This document shows positions 19,230-29,729 of a DNA stretch of 64,000 nucleotides, piece by piece. Origin of the DNA: Bacteriovoracaceae bacterium. GTDB taxonomy: Bacteria > Bdellovibrionota > Bacteriovoracia > Bacteriovoracales > Bacteriovoracaceae. Within the stretch, counting starts at the first letter, position 1. The number at the start of each line of letters is the position of its first letter. The notes below the pieces were generated by a model that saw only the letters and a program-made list of their open reading frames with translations, was not told the DNA's origin and made no database searches. Position numbers and translations under genes: made by a program. Location of the stretch: positions 1-64,000 of the forward strand of contig JABFRR010000015.1 in the NCBI GenBank assembly GCA_013141065.1. The letters are read 5' to 3'.

Positions 19230-21903
19230 TTATTCTTTAATTGATTCTGAGTACCTGCAATTTTCTACTTCATTAAAATTTGTGCACCCTAGAAATTGTT
19301 TTTTATCTTTGTTGGTCTTAATCATTAAATATCCACTTATGCATCTTGGACATGTTTTCTTTGCTTGATCAGATTTTACTTCATAGTTTCCATTTAATAA
19401 TTCTCGAACAAATATTGATGTATTTTTATAGTCAGAAATAAGTAAGACATTGTGCTTTGCCCTTGTTAGTGCGACATAAAACAATCTCCTTTCTTCAGCA
19501 TATGGATAAATCTCATCAGTTTTCTTTATTTTGGTAATAATTGATGTGAAGTCTTTCTCGGATGGAAAACCATTATCCCCACCTGTTAAACCCAGGATAA
19601 TTACATAGTCTGCTTCTAATCCTTTTGATGAATGTATTGTCGAATAGCTAAAATTTAACGTAGGAAATTTTGAAAATAAATCCTCAGGCCTACTTTCAAG
19701 AAAAGAACCTAAAACTGTAGAGTTTCTAAAAAGAATCATCACTGATTGTTTTTTTTGTTTATTTACTACCTCTTCCAGAAATAAGTTAATTTTTCCCAAA
19801 ATATTTTTTGAATCTTTTAATAGCTCAATTTGAATTCTTGGCCCATCAACATTTGTATTGGATTTTATTTCTTTTTTTAACTGGGTAGGGTTTTGTATCA
19901 CAAAGCTTGTCGCAACATTTAATATCTTGTTATTAAATCTAAAAGTCTGATCTAGATTTGTAATAAAATTATTTATAAAAATTTCTGAAAAACTAGTAGT
20001 AATTTTAATATTACTACCTGTAAAGCCGTAAATAGATTGCCAGTCATCTCCTACGCAGAAAAGAGTAGCAGGACATGAGTTTTTTAATGCATTTAATAAT
20101 TCTAGCCTTATGTCTGATATGTCTTGAAATTCATCAATAAGTATATGCTTCCATTTAGATGAATAAGATTTATTTTCAAGATACTTAATACCTAATGTAA
20201 TCATTTGATGATAACTAATTTTTCCATCTTGCTTTATTTTTTCTAGGTATTTTTCGTAAATGATACTAGAAAGCTTTAATGTTGTAATCTCTCGTTTGCT
20301 AGGGCCTACTTCGCTTAGTCGCTCAAATGCTTCTTTAAATGTTATGTTATTTGCTTCTACTGTGCTGAATAATTTTGATATAGTATCTGATACTTTAAAG
20401 TTTTGTAAAAATTCATTTATTAAATTAAATTGATTCTTATTTCCTTCAGTATTTCGCTTAACGTTCAATTTTTCTAATTGATCCTCTAGCTTTGATAGAA
20501 GGAGACCTTCCTTTAGGTCACTATAAAAAAGTTCAACCATTATTGTTTTATGAACGGCGTGGCATTTTCTTTTCCATTGCATTCTTCGTGCATACTCTTC
20601 TTTGTTAATGAATGGAGCCGTATTTCCTTCTTTATCTGTTCCAAAATATTCAATGTAAATTTTATGATCAGGAAGATAAAAGTCTGGACAGTATTGCGAA
20701 TATTCATCATTGGTTGTGTTAATTTCATATGGAGCTTCATATTTATAATTTATACCATTCTTAAAAAGATAATTTGCGATTTCAATCTCACCAAAGCTCT
20801 TAACTTTTTCTTTATTTAAAGTTAAATAATTATTTTCCTTAATATAATGATCATATTCAGATTGTGTTTCAAATTGGAATTCACTTTTAAGCTCTAGTTG
20901 CTCTGGGTGAAGAGAAGTCAAAACTTCTATTCTCAATTGAAAATTACTTTAAAGTTCATCTAAAACTGTTTCTGTAATAAAGTGCCTTAAGATGTCACCA
21001 TCATTTAATTTTGTTAATTCTCCTTTACTTCCAGTTACCTTATAAATGATATGTCTTCCGACTCCGTGAAATGTGAATGCACTAATGTTCAATCTGGAAT
21101 TCTATCTTTCACCCTCTCTTCTAATTCTGCTACAGCTTTACTGCTACAGCTTTACTGCTAAAGGCGATTACCAATATCTCTTCAGGTTTAGCTAGTTTAG
21201 ATTCAATTAAATAAGCACATCTGCCAATCATAACGCTTGTTTTACCAGATCCTGCACCAGCAAGCACTAGATTGTTCTCTTCGTTAATTACGCAGGCCCT
21301 TCTTTGAGAATCTGTAAGAGGCATTTTTTCAATAGTATCAAATAGTGATTTATACTTTTCAATTTCTAAACTAATAAATTCATCATTTCTAATCTTAAGA
21401 TCATTTGAATAATTTCTATCTAGGTTTTGAAGATAAAATAATTGTTCTTTCGCTTTTTGGCTTGAGAGCTTTCTCCAAAAGTACTCTTCTTTTGGGTTTG
21501 AAATACTTTGTATTGATTTAATAAATCCTAAAACTTTTTCGGTTCTTAAGTATTTTTCGCTGTCCCAAAGGTCTTTAAATAATGAATATTTTTCTTCAAA
21601 ATTTAATGCATGTCTCGTTATCGCTATTTGCTTAAAATTCGAGATTGAAATATTTAGATTTTGAAGTTCATTTCCAGTGAATTTTTTAGTGACCTTGATT
21701 CTCCTTAATTCTGAATTTGAATTTATAATTAAGGTTGTGAATGATAAAGACTCTTTGAAAGTAATGAATTCAGAAATGTCATTAAAGGATATTTCAATTT
21801 GTTTGAACTTTGTCGTAAGGGTTAGATTTTCACTAGAGTAAGAGAGATTGTATATGCGAAAGAAGGCATAGATGAATTGCTGGGTGGTTTTTAGGAAATT
21901 CAT
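19230..21903 (-). pseudogene. helD: Decayed HelD-like UvrD/Rep superfamily DNA helicase
   Basis: Two long reading frames join into one protein of about 890 residues. The N-terminal helD-type domain ends in the Walker A segment NLVLAGAGSGKTSVMIGR and VIAFSSKAVA. The C-terminal piece has DEFQDI (motif II), CVGDDWQSIYGF (motif III), TIHSSKGLEADYVIILG (motif V), VALTRAKHNV (motif VI) and a terminal CxxC...C zinc module. Between them are three lesions: a 14-bp tandem duplication (21130-21157), a frame change near 21090, and an in-frame TAA near 20949. The lost stretch (SAFTFHGVGRHII) is still readable. HelD proteins act in DNA repair, or displace RNA polymerase. Confidence 0.85.
21130..21157. repeat. 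14-bp tandem duplication inside helD-like pseudogene
   Basis: CTACAGCTTTACTG occurs twice in immediate tandem. Fourteen is not a multiple of three. Removing one unit restores the expected helicase reading AFSSKAVAELEERV, so replication slippage here is a direct cause of the frameshift. Confidence 0.9.
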
Positions 21904-22426
21904 AGGGAGATTATGGGGGACTTTTCTCCTCCTGCCAACTCCTATGTTATTCTTGTGAAATTCATCAATCTTCGTCGTCGTTCATCCTTATTAGTGTAAA
22001 CTTTAATAAAATGGTTTTCAATTTTAATTAAATACTGACATAATTCACAATCTAGTTTTTGATCGGGAAGAGGTAGAAATGCGAAATAAGTTATTTGTAT
22101 TATTTATGGTTTTTTTCACAAGCGCCTGCAGTACAAGTCCAGATTTTAAAGAAGATATTCTTCGTGCATCATCAACTAGATTGATTTTGTATCGACCGCC
22201 TAATTGGCAAACCATGTTGGGTAGTCACAAGATTTATCTTAATGACAAACCTCTCTTGATTTTGAAAAATGCCAGTTACCATGTTCTAGAGATTCAGCCC
22301 GGACTTATAAAAATACAATCCCATCATGTGCAAGAGCCAGAACAAGTTGTAGAACTAAAAATAAATGTGGTTATGGGACAGGCTCACATTATTAAATTAG
22401 ATACGGACCCAGTAGAGCTTACTTTA

Positions 22427-23744
22427 GGGCTTGTCAAAAAATAAGTGATCATTCTTGAAATAATATTTGGCCAATCGAAAAAGATATGATTTCATATTGA
22501 AGTGAATAAAAAACTTCAGGATGAATTAAAAATAAAACTATCAGGAGTACTTCCTGAACTCAATGAGCGACAGCGGAGAATTTTGCTGGCGGCAGAAGCT
22601 GAGTCTATAGGCTACGGCGGAATAAAAATAATATCAGATATTTCTGGCGTTGCAGTATCAACTATTCGGCGTGGAATTAAAGAACTAAAAAAGAAACCTA
22701 AAAAATTAATTTCAGTTCGTCGAGAAGGCGGTGGTCGTAAAAAATCTACTGAAACAAATCCCGAATTAACAAAGATTTTGCAAGAGATTATTGAACCAGA
22801 GACACGGGGTGATCCTGAAAATCCACTCCGATTGACTTGTAAAAGTGTAAGAAATATTTCCGATGCTTTAAAAAAAGAAAAGTTGGATGTCTGTCATCAA
22901 ACAGTAGCCTCAATACTTCATGATCTGGAATATAGTCTCCAAGGAAATAAAAAAACCAAAGAAGGCGCAGACAAACCAGACCGCAACAAGCAATTTCTTT
23001 ATATTAATAAAATTGCAAAAAAATTTCTAAAGCACAATGATCCCGTAATATCAGTCGATGCTAAAAAGAAAGAATTAGTAGGGAATTATAAAAATGTTGG
23101 GAGGGAGTTGAGTAAAAAAGGAAAACCTGTTGAAGTTAACGGCCATGATTTTCCAGATAAAAAGTATCAAAAGCAGTACCGTATGGAGTTTATGATATTG
23201 CAGATAATAAAGGCTGGGTGAATGTTGAATTAGTTCAGACACTGCGGAGTTTGCTGTTGAAAGCATTAGGCAGTGGTGGTTGAAAATGGGAATTAAGCGC
23301 TATCCAGATTCAAATAAATTATTAATATTTGCCGATGCTGGTGGAAGTAATGGTTATCGATCGAGACTCTGGAAGAAAGAAGTGCAAAAACTTTCCAATA
23401 AAGAAAATCTTGAAATAACAGTCTGTCATTTTCCTCCAGGAACTAGTAAGTGGAACAAAATAGAACATAGATTATTTTCTTTTATCAGTATAAACTGGAG
23501 AGGAAAACCATTACTTTCGTATGAAGTAATTATCAATTTAATTTCTTCTACAAAAACTAAAACGGGGTTATCAGTTAAGGCCCGACTTGATAAGAAGACA
23601 TATAAAAAGGGCATTGAAGTTACCAAGCAAGAAATGGAAAAAATAAATTTACTAAAACATTCTTTTCACGGCGAATGGAATTATACGATAAAACCCAACT
23701 CTAAATCTTGACTCAAGAATGAGCACTTATTTTTTGACAGGCCC
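22427..23744 (+). mobile_element. ISAzo13-family insertion sequence (copy 1)
   Basis: The element is 1318 bp with 32-bp terminal inverted repeats (30 of 32 matching; outer part GGG[C/T]..GTCAAAAAATAAG). It is flanked by TTA on both sides as a 3-bp target duplication. It sits inside a lipoprotein gene that rejoins in frame when it is removed. A second copy of the same length, in the opposite orientation, lies at 36804-38121. Confidence 0.92.
22502..23711 (+). pseudogene. ISAzo13-family transposase, two frameshifts
   Basis: The N-terminal part is typical of the family (LNERQRRILLAAEAESIGYGG, then GVAVSTIRRGIKEL as a helix-turn-helix, then PVISVDAKKKELVGNYKN with the first Asp). The C-terminal part has LLIFADAGGSNGYRSRLWK (second Asp) and PGTSKWNKIEHRLFSFI (Glu). 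An A-run at about 23160 has five A where the second copy has six. A missing G near 23225 is shared by both copies (VNVGISSDTAEFAV expected). Together they break the gene, so this copy cannot make full-length enzyme unless ribosomes shift frame twice. Confidence 0.88.
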
Positions 23745-24069
23745 TTAATGGGTGTAACAAAGGATATTTTGGCCATTTCAACATTTGTTGCTGGGATGAA
23801 GTCGCAAATAAAAATTGAATCAGGCCAAGGCTCACTGAGTGATTTAAGTAATGTGATATCAGAAAAAAAACGTCAAGAAGAAGTTAAATCATCTCCTAAG
23901 AAAAGTATCGGGCATCATCTCTTGCTCCATATGAGTATAGATGCAGCTACAGAAGAAATTATGGCATGCAGCTCTAAAAATGTAGAGTTATTATAAATCA
24001 TTCGAAATATAACTGCTTGCATAGCTGCTTCCAATATACGCACTCAAAAAAAAATGCTAAACATTGTTC

Positions 24070-25449
24070 ATGACAAATTCATTTAATACACTTCCTCTTG
24101 ACTCCAAACTGCAAACGAACCTCGAGACTCTTGGTTTTCACTCTATGACCCCAATACAAGAACAGGCCTTGCCTTTGATTCTTAAAGGTCATGACTTAAT
24201 AGCTCAGGCAAAAACCGGCAGCGGAAAAACCGCCGCATTTGGATTAGGAATTTTAAATAAACTCAATCTCGCTAATAAAACTCTTCAATCCCTAGTGTTA
24301 TGTCCCACTCACGAGCTTGCTGAGCAAGTGGCCGAAGAAATTCGCCGGCTCGCGCGCAATACGGCCAACTGCAAAGTCCTGGTGATTTGCGGAGGGACTT
24401 CAGAGTTTCAACAATTGAATTCCCTAGAGCATGGGGTACATATTATAGTAGGGACTCCTGGTCGCGTTTTAAAGTTTTTGAAAAAAGGGGCAATCAATCT
24501 TCAGTTGATTAATTTTTTAGTTTTAGATGAAGCCGACCGCATGCTCGATATGGGCTTTCGTGAAGAGATGGAGGCGATTGCTACATTTGCACCACGTGTA
24601 AAACAAGCCCTTTTATTTTCTGCCACTTTTCCGGATGAGATCGAAGATTTAAGTCGCGTGTTTCAAAAAAATCCCAAGCGTTTATCTGTGGATTCAAAAC
24701 ACGAAATAAATGTCATCAAACAAATCTTTATTGAAGTAGATGAGCACAGAAAGAAGCTCGAAGCGCTCAATCGTTTATTAGGGCAGTATAAACCTCAATC
24801 AACGATTATTTTTTGTAAAACAAAGCAACTATGCGCGGATGTGGCCAAAGCTTTAGTAAAGCAGGGAATTGCGGCCCTTGCCTTTCATGGTGACCTCGAT
24901 CAAAACGAACGAACAGTGGTCTTCACAAAATTTTCCAATAAAAGCTGCCTGGTTTTAGTCGCGACAGATGTAGCGGCCCGCGGACTAGATGTGAAAGATC
25001 TTGAAGCTGTGGTGAATTTTGATTTGCCAACTGATGCAGAAGTTTATACTCATCGAATCGGAAGAACGGCCAGAGCTGGAAAGATTGGATTGGCGTTTTC
25101 ATTTTTTGTGGCAACAGAAAAACATAAACTTCAGGACATCGAAATTTACACCGGTAATAAAAATGAATTTCTTAGCATAGATTCTTTAAATCCAACATTA
25201 AAATTCGATTTAAAAGCACCGATGAAAACGATGTACATCAACGGCGGTAAAAAAGAGAAAATGAGAGCGGGCGATATTTTAGGAGCTCTGGTAAACGAGG
25301 CCGGTATCGACCCAAAAGATGTAGGGAATATAAATATTTTTGAAAAACAAAGTTACGTTGCAATTGCTTCCAGCCAGATTGAAAATGCCGTGGCCAGATT
25401 ATTGGAAGGAAAAATTAAAGGAAGAAGATTTAAAGTAGGTGAAGCTTAA
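24070..25449 (+). CDS. dbpA: DEAD-box ATP-dependent RNA helicase DbpA
   Basis: The 459-residue protein has all core motifs in order: Q motif (FHSMTPIQEQALP), AKTGSGKT (Walker A), LDEADRMLDMGF, SAT, ATDVAARGLD and HRIGRTARAG. The last 75 residues form the DbpA RNA-binding domain (INGGKKEKMRAGDILGALVNEAG ... ENAVARLLEGKIKGRRFKVGEA), which in E. coli directs the enzyme to hairpin 92 of 23S rRNA during 50S subunit assembly. ATG is chosen over a TTG two codons earlier. It is a single gene followed by its own terminator. Codon use is slightly more G+C-rich than its neighbours, as is normal for a conserved gene. Confidence 0.95.
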   Translation: MTNSFNTLPLDSKLQTNLETLGFHSMTPIQEQALPLILKGHDLIAQAKTGSGKTAAFGLGILNKLNLANKTLQSLVLCPTHELAEQVAEEIRRLARNTANCKVLVICGGTSEFQQLNSLEHGVHIIVGTPGRVLKFLKKGAINLQLINFLVLDEADRMLDMGFREEMEAIATFAPRVKQALLFSATFPDEIEDLSRVFQKNPKRLSVDSKHEINVIKQIFIEVDEHRKKLEALNRLLGQYKPQSTIIFCKTKQLCADVAKALVKQGIAALAFHGDLDQNERTVVFTKFSNKSCLVLVATDVAARGLDVKDLEAVVNFDLPTDAEVYTHRIGRTARAGKIGLAFSFFVATEKHKLQDIEIYTGNKNEFLSIDSLNPTLKFDLKAPMKTMYINGGKKEKMRAGDILGALVNEAGIDPKDVGNINIFEKQSYVAIASSQIENAVARLLEGKIKGRRFKVGEA

Positions 25450-25548
25450 AGGTATTTTTACTACACAAGTTTATAAAAAGATTTATTGATGATTAATTTT
25501 ATATAAACCGAAAGAATTTTGTTTGTTGTGTGATTTTAGATAAAAACA

Positions 25549-25578
25549 CAAAGAGAGTATTTCTACTCTCTTTGTTTT
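25549..25578 (+). terminator. Rho-independent terminator downstream of dbpA
   Basis: CAAAGAGAGTA and TACTCTCTTTG form an 11-bp stem with a TTTC loop, followed by TTTT. It is also preceded by A-runs and lies between convergent genes, so it may work in both directions. Confidence 0.85.
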
Positions 25579-25616
25579 GATCGACTAATTAAGTATCAAC
25601 TGGAGTATTTTTAAAT

Positions 25617-26180
25617 TTAGAAAGACATATTGATTGTTTCTTTAGTTACATATTGCTTCTGACCATTGACAACCTCATTCTTAATAATGGTCATGGTAAT
25701 TCTCCCTTTTAAAATCTTGTCATTTTTATGCATGGTTCCTGATACACTGTAGTCAATTTCATACTGATCCACGAAGAGGCCCTCGTCACTAGATGTCGTT
25801 ATAAATAATTTTGAACTTGCGCCAATGTCATCTGAAATATTTTCACCGCCTGGAAACCAAGAGAAATGTCTTCCAAGGCCAATTTTAAAATTTGTTCTAA
25901 ATTTTTCTACAGCGTTTAAAGAGATATTTTGTCTCGAAAAAGCTGCTTTTTCAGCTTCAGTGAAGTCTCCACGAGTGATGGTTCCATAAACATTAGAGAA
26001 ACTGTCTTCATTTATGATTTTTAATGTCGTTGGTGTATATGATGAAGTAACTACAACATATTCTCCCGAGATATCAAATGCATTATCTCTTCTTTGCTGT
26101 TTTTCTTCAGGTGAAGGAACGCATGAAGCGGTGATGATTGTAATACTCAAAAGTAATAATAGGTTCAAAATTTTTTTCAT
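25617..26180 (-). CDS. Lipoprotein, unknown
   Basis: The start is the ATG after GGAGAACTTT; a longer in-frame start puts a basic segment before the signal. The product is 187 residues with the lipobox ITASC near residue 20. The mature part is rich in beta strands (ISGEYVVVTSSYTPTTLKII, YEIDYSVSGTMHKNDKILKGRITMTII), like a lipocalin or CREC-type small barrel. The run KLFITTSSDEGLFVDQYEIDY is conserved-looking but not recognised. It is convergent with dbpA and divergent from the TIGR02147-type regulator by about 215 bp. Confidence 0.7.
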   Translation of the reverse strand: MKKILNLLLLLSITIITASCVPSPEEKQQRRDNAFDISGEYVVVTSSYTPTTLKIINEDSFSNVYGTITRGDFTEAEKAAFSRQNISLNAVEKFRTNFKIGLGRHFSWFPGGENISDDIGASSKLFITTSSDEGLFVDQYEIDYSVSGTMHKNDKILKGRITMTIIKNEVVNGQKQYVTKETINMSF

Positions 26181-26397
26181 AAAGTTCTCCTTGAGTTGAT
26201 TTGTATAATTACTTTTACGGTATATTTTAATAAAGATTTTTGGAATAAAGTGCTCCATTTCTGGAGCGGGTGTAATTTTTACAAGTCATTGATACTAAAG
26301 AGTTATGTTCAGTGTTTTTTAATGAATTATAAGTATTTGGAGCATTGTGCTTCAAAAATCAATGGAGGTTTTTCCCTATTTGAAGTAAGCTTTAGAT

Positions 26398-27180
26398 ATG
26401 TTTGAATATGAAAATTACCTTGATTATCTTAATGATGAGCTAGTTAGAAGAATAAGTGTTAATCGTGCCTATTCACTTCGATCTTTCGCAAAGAGCTTAG
26501 GCCTTTCTTCCGGTGAGTTATCGGAAATTTTACGGGGATTAAGGAAGCTAAGTGCAAAATCTGCTCTAAAGATATCAAAGTCCCTGGGCCTTACTTCCAG
26601 AGAGACCAAGCATCTGCTAAGTTTGGTTCAAAATGGTCAAGGACTTCAAGGTGAAGAGAAAAAACCATATCAAGAACTCAAAGTGAATTTTGATCAATTT
26701 GATATTGTTAGTGAGTGGTATCACTTTGCAATTTTAAATCTTGCCGATTGTAAGGACTTTCGATGGAGTTTGAGTTGGATTGCTAAAAAATTAAATATTA
26801 AAACCTTCGAAGTAAAAGTGGCAATTGATAAAATGGTGAGTGTTGGTCTTATAAAAAGCAAAATATCAAAAAATGGTGATATTATTTACAGTGTTTCAGA
26901 TGATTATGTAATGTCACAAGAAGGAATTCCTTCAAAGGCCATAAAAAATTATCACAAGCAGATTTTATTAAAGGCCATTGATTCATTAGAGTTTCAATCG
27001 GTGGAAGAAAGAGATATTAGTGGTATCGGAATGGCGGTTAATAAAAGTGATCTAGAGTATATAAAAAAGGATATTTCTGAATTTCAAAATATGCTTATCG
27101 AAAAATACTCAAAAGGAAAAAAAGAGCGCGTGTATCAATTGGAAGTTGCTTTGTTTGCTTTATCAGAGGATGAACAATGA
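26398..27180 (+). CDS. TIGR02147/DUF4423-type regulator with helix-turn-helix
   Basis: The 260-residue protein starts with FEYENYLDYLNDELVRR and an XRE-like helix-turn-helix (SLRSFAKSLGLSSGELSEILRG, residues 22-43). The TIGR02147 core follows, with EWYHFAILNL, a winged region IAKKLNIKTFEVKVAIDKMVSVGLI, and a C-terminal DISGIGMAVNKSDLEYIKKDI. The family is abundant in Bdellovibrio-like bacteria and Fibrobacter, is annotated as a probable regulator, and often sits just before a secreted-protein gene. That is the case here: its stop overlaps the next ATG by 4 nt (ATGA), so the two are co-translated. Confidence 0.85.
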   Translation: MFEYENYLDYLNDELVRRISVNRAYSLRSFAKSLGLSSGELSEILRGLRKLSAKSALKISKSLGLTSRETKHLLSLVQNGQGLQGEEKKPYQELKVNFDQFDIVSEWYHFAILNLADCKDFRWSLSWIAKKLNIKTFEVKVAIDKMVSVGLIKSKISKNGDIIYSVSDDYVMSQEGIPSKAIKNYHKQILLKAIDSLEFQSVEERDISGIGMAVNKSDLEYIKKDISEFQNMLIEKYSKGKKERVYQLEVALFALSEDEQ

Positions 27181-28203
27181 AAGTGAAAATTTTTTTATTA
27201 ATTACCTTTTACTCATTTTCAATATTCGCAGGCCCCACAAGAGTGGGAAATGGAGATGACGGCTCAGACCTTGAGGGCTTTGAACTTGTTACTGAAGGAA
27301 AATTAGTTGAAACTAAAAAAGAAGCTTTAAAATTATTAGAAAAATTAAATACGCGAGGTATAGTGGGTTTAGGTAATCTTACACCTGAGGTAGAGAACTC
27401 TAAAATTTACATCACCCAAAGAAATATTGGAACTGAAAGACTAGAAGAAATGGGAGCTTTTCACTCTGGGACAGAGGGCCAAGTTTATGCGCGAACTTTT
27501 TCTAGGAGCCATGCTCCAACACGATTTTTTCCAGTATCAATGAATCTTAGTAATAATCAGCTTATCGCTCTTCATATCCACGAGGCACTTCACCGAGCAC
27601 TTCCTGAAAGTTTGAATGAAAATGAAGCAGTTGTTACTCAAATTACACTTGCTATTATATCTCCTGAGCAAACATCAGACAGTATTCGAGCAGTTGTTAA
27701 AAAAAACATTCCCGAACTTGCTGATAATCAAAATATCCCAGTAAAAATAAGTAAAAATTCAAAATTACAAAGCCCTAGCAGCTTAAGGCTTTCTTATTCT
27801 CAGTGGGCTTCATCAAAAAGAAAAAATTCTTCTGATGTCACACTTCCTTTGGATCACAGTTATAATATATCAGCTCAGTTTTACCCTTTTGGCAGCGAGA
27901 AAAACGCAACGGGTTTTGGCATTAGCTCTTCTTATATATATCCCAAGAAAAAGCAAAACTATTTTGGACCTCTGGAGTTATCTGTAAGTAGTATTTTCTG
28001 GACTGATCGCAGTTATGACTTAGAAATAAAAGCTGGTGCCCAACTTATGAGTTCGAGTAATTCTAAGATTATGGACTCAGTTTACGGAAGAGATTTTTTA
28101 TTTTTTGGCATTGATATTAATAAGGTAACGGATTTTTACAAACTTGATTTAATGATTGACTTTGTTGGACCCAGTAGTTTTCGAAGAAATATAAATAATC
28201 AAT
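27177..28203 (+). pseudogene. 5' part of exported HExxH / beta-barrel protein, cut by IS66
   Basis: The product begins with a Sec signal (ending IFAG). A domain with LIALHIHEALHRALPESLNENEA around residue 130 follows. HEALH is an HExxH zinc-peptidase motif with a later Glu/Asn cluster. From about residue 200 it becomes a beta-barrel (ISAQFYPFGSEKNATGFGISSSY). The IS66 copy cuts it after RRNINNQ. The missing 118 residues lie at 50431-50768 on the opposite strand, beside the other IS66 copy, and join in frame at the 8-bp duplication (NNQFENYKVGSLIE). The ancestral protein was about 454 residues. It is translationally coupled to the upstream regulator. Confidence 0.85.
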
Positions 28204-29729
28204 GTAACTGGACAGCGTAATTTCGGGTTTACTTAATAAATGCTGGCAATTTACCTTGAAATAAAAGCCTCAGTGCTTCTGTTGGACTCACTCCATTTTT
28301 TCGGCAGGTCACTAAATAAGCACGAACTCTGCAAAAGATCTGTGCCCCCTCCATTGATCTAAAACATCCAGAGATTTTTTGCTGAACCTTGGTCATGCGT
28401 AAATCATTCTCACCTTGGTTGTTAGTGAAACTTACCACACTCACTTTCATGAACATTAAAGTATCATCTTCAAAATCAATTAAGCGTTCAAGTAAATTTC
28501 TTGATTTACTCTTTTTCGTTCGTCCCTGCTTAACTTCAGTTTTTTCTGCAAAAGGACATTCTTTTTTCCTTTTGAAAGGATTGTCCTGTAGATTTTTTGA
28601 TAAGATTTTATTTTTTTAGGAGATAACACTCCTGCCGTTGTTTTAGTAACTTTTTCATTTATTTCTTGAAGGAGGTCATACATTTTCTTCGCCCACTTTT
28701 GACCATCTTCTTCAAATGCAAAGGTAAGTTCGCGTAAGTGGTGAGCGTTGCAAAGAGCGTGAGTGCAAGAATATTTATAATATGGTTTCCAATGGTCATG
28801 ACACAAAATCCCTACATAAAAAGGAAGAACTCCCATCCTATTCATTGCTTCACTTCCACGCTCTTCATCAGCGTGATAAAGAGTGACTTTGTCATTGGAA
28901 AGATTGTGCAGCCAGATTCTCGTTCCATTGAGATTAATGCCGGTCTCATCTGCATGATTAAAGGGCGAGCGTAAAAGCTGTTCTTTCGCCCATGTCTCAA
29001 AGTATTCTAATTTCTCAAAAGCATCTTTATTAAAATTTGAAATGCTTCCTTTGCTAATCGCCAACTTTAGTTGATCATTAAAATAGTCACTGACTCTTGC
29101 CAGTGGGATTAATTGAAACTGTGACATGTATACTGATTGTGATTTGACTTCATTACCATATTGAACAGCTTTTTTTACATGTTTTGGAAAAGCCGCAATG
29201 TACTGATTGCCTTTTTTATCTTCTAAAATTTCTGCCCTATACTCTATGACATGAGTAGAAATCTTTATATCAAACACCTGCCGAGACTCAAAACCAACTT
29301 GCTCATAAACTCCCTTTGGGATGGATTTTTTATTGATCAAAATCTCTTCAATTTCATCAGGTGTTTCAACTTTTTGTAAAGTTGATCCAGAATGACCAAC
29401 TTGTCCGCCTTGCTTTTTTTTATCGCGTTTTAATCCTTTATCAGTTCTTGTTTTTCGAAGGCGGTTTGGATCCTGCGATGGAGGTTTACTGCTATTGCTA
29501 CTATTTGTTTGAAACCGGGTGGCCATAAGATTAATGACAAGAATTAAAAGTTCAAATGTTGAACGAAGAGCAGGAGAAAGAGATTTATCAAAAGCAATTT
29601 GTTTTTTTGCAGCTTCAATAGTTTTGCTTATGTCGATATTTTCAATTTTCATTGAACCTATTATCCAACATCTGAGTCGATAGGCCCAACAAAATCTTTA
29701 AGAAATTATAAATTACGCTGTCCAGTTAC
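28204..29729 (-). mobile_element. IS66-family insertion sequence (copy 1, single-ORF type)
   Basis: The element is 1526 bp with identical 20-bp termini in inverted orientation (GTAACTGGACAGCGTAATTT). It has the GTAA start of IS66 and carries only the transposase, as in the ISBst12 subgroup. Its own flanks do not match: TAATCAAT on the left, AGACTTTT on the right. Each flank matches, as reverse complement, one flank of copy 2 at 50777-52302, which is evidence for recombination between the two copies. Confidence 0.93.
28229..29652 (-). pseudogene. IS66 transposase, frameshifted (copy 1)
   Basis: The N-terminal leucine-rich helix is followed by TNSSNSSKPPSQDPNR and a basic linker, then the catalytic core with NHADETGINLNGTRIWLHNL (Asp) and CHDHWKPYYKY (Asp). 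The C-terminal KMTKVQQKISGCFRSMEGAQIFCRVRAYLVTCRKNG block sits in a different frame. An A-run near 28565 (6 A where copy 2 has 7) shifts the frame after KGKK. The usual reading would continue as ECPFAEKTEVKQGRTKKSKSR, so the enzyme is split. The first 350 residues match copy 2 almost perfectly. Confidence 0.88.

Larger units (their letters stand above)
22079..23996 (+). pseudogene. DUF2846-like lipoprotein gene split by ISAzo13
   Basis: The 5' part (to 22426) encodes a lipoprotein signal with lipobox TSAC. It continues with a DUF2846-like pattern (LILYRPPNWQTMLGSHKIYLNDKPLLIL, then PGLIKIQ), in which a strand-rich domain displays a small ligand pocket. The coding frame continues exactly across the insertion: after deleting the element and one copy of the TTA duplication, it reads VELTLMGVTKDILAIS. 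The downstream piece (23748-23996) then adds 83 residues to give about 199. Today the first part reads into the element's end and stops after LGLVKK, so a truncated lipoprotein could still be made. Confidence 0.85.

Noticed and set aside
28738..28974. Open frame antisense to the IS66 transposase (also antisense in copy 2 at 51530-51766)
   Set aside because: It lies wholly within the coding strand of the transposase in another frame, identical in both copies because the element is. There is no start site.
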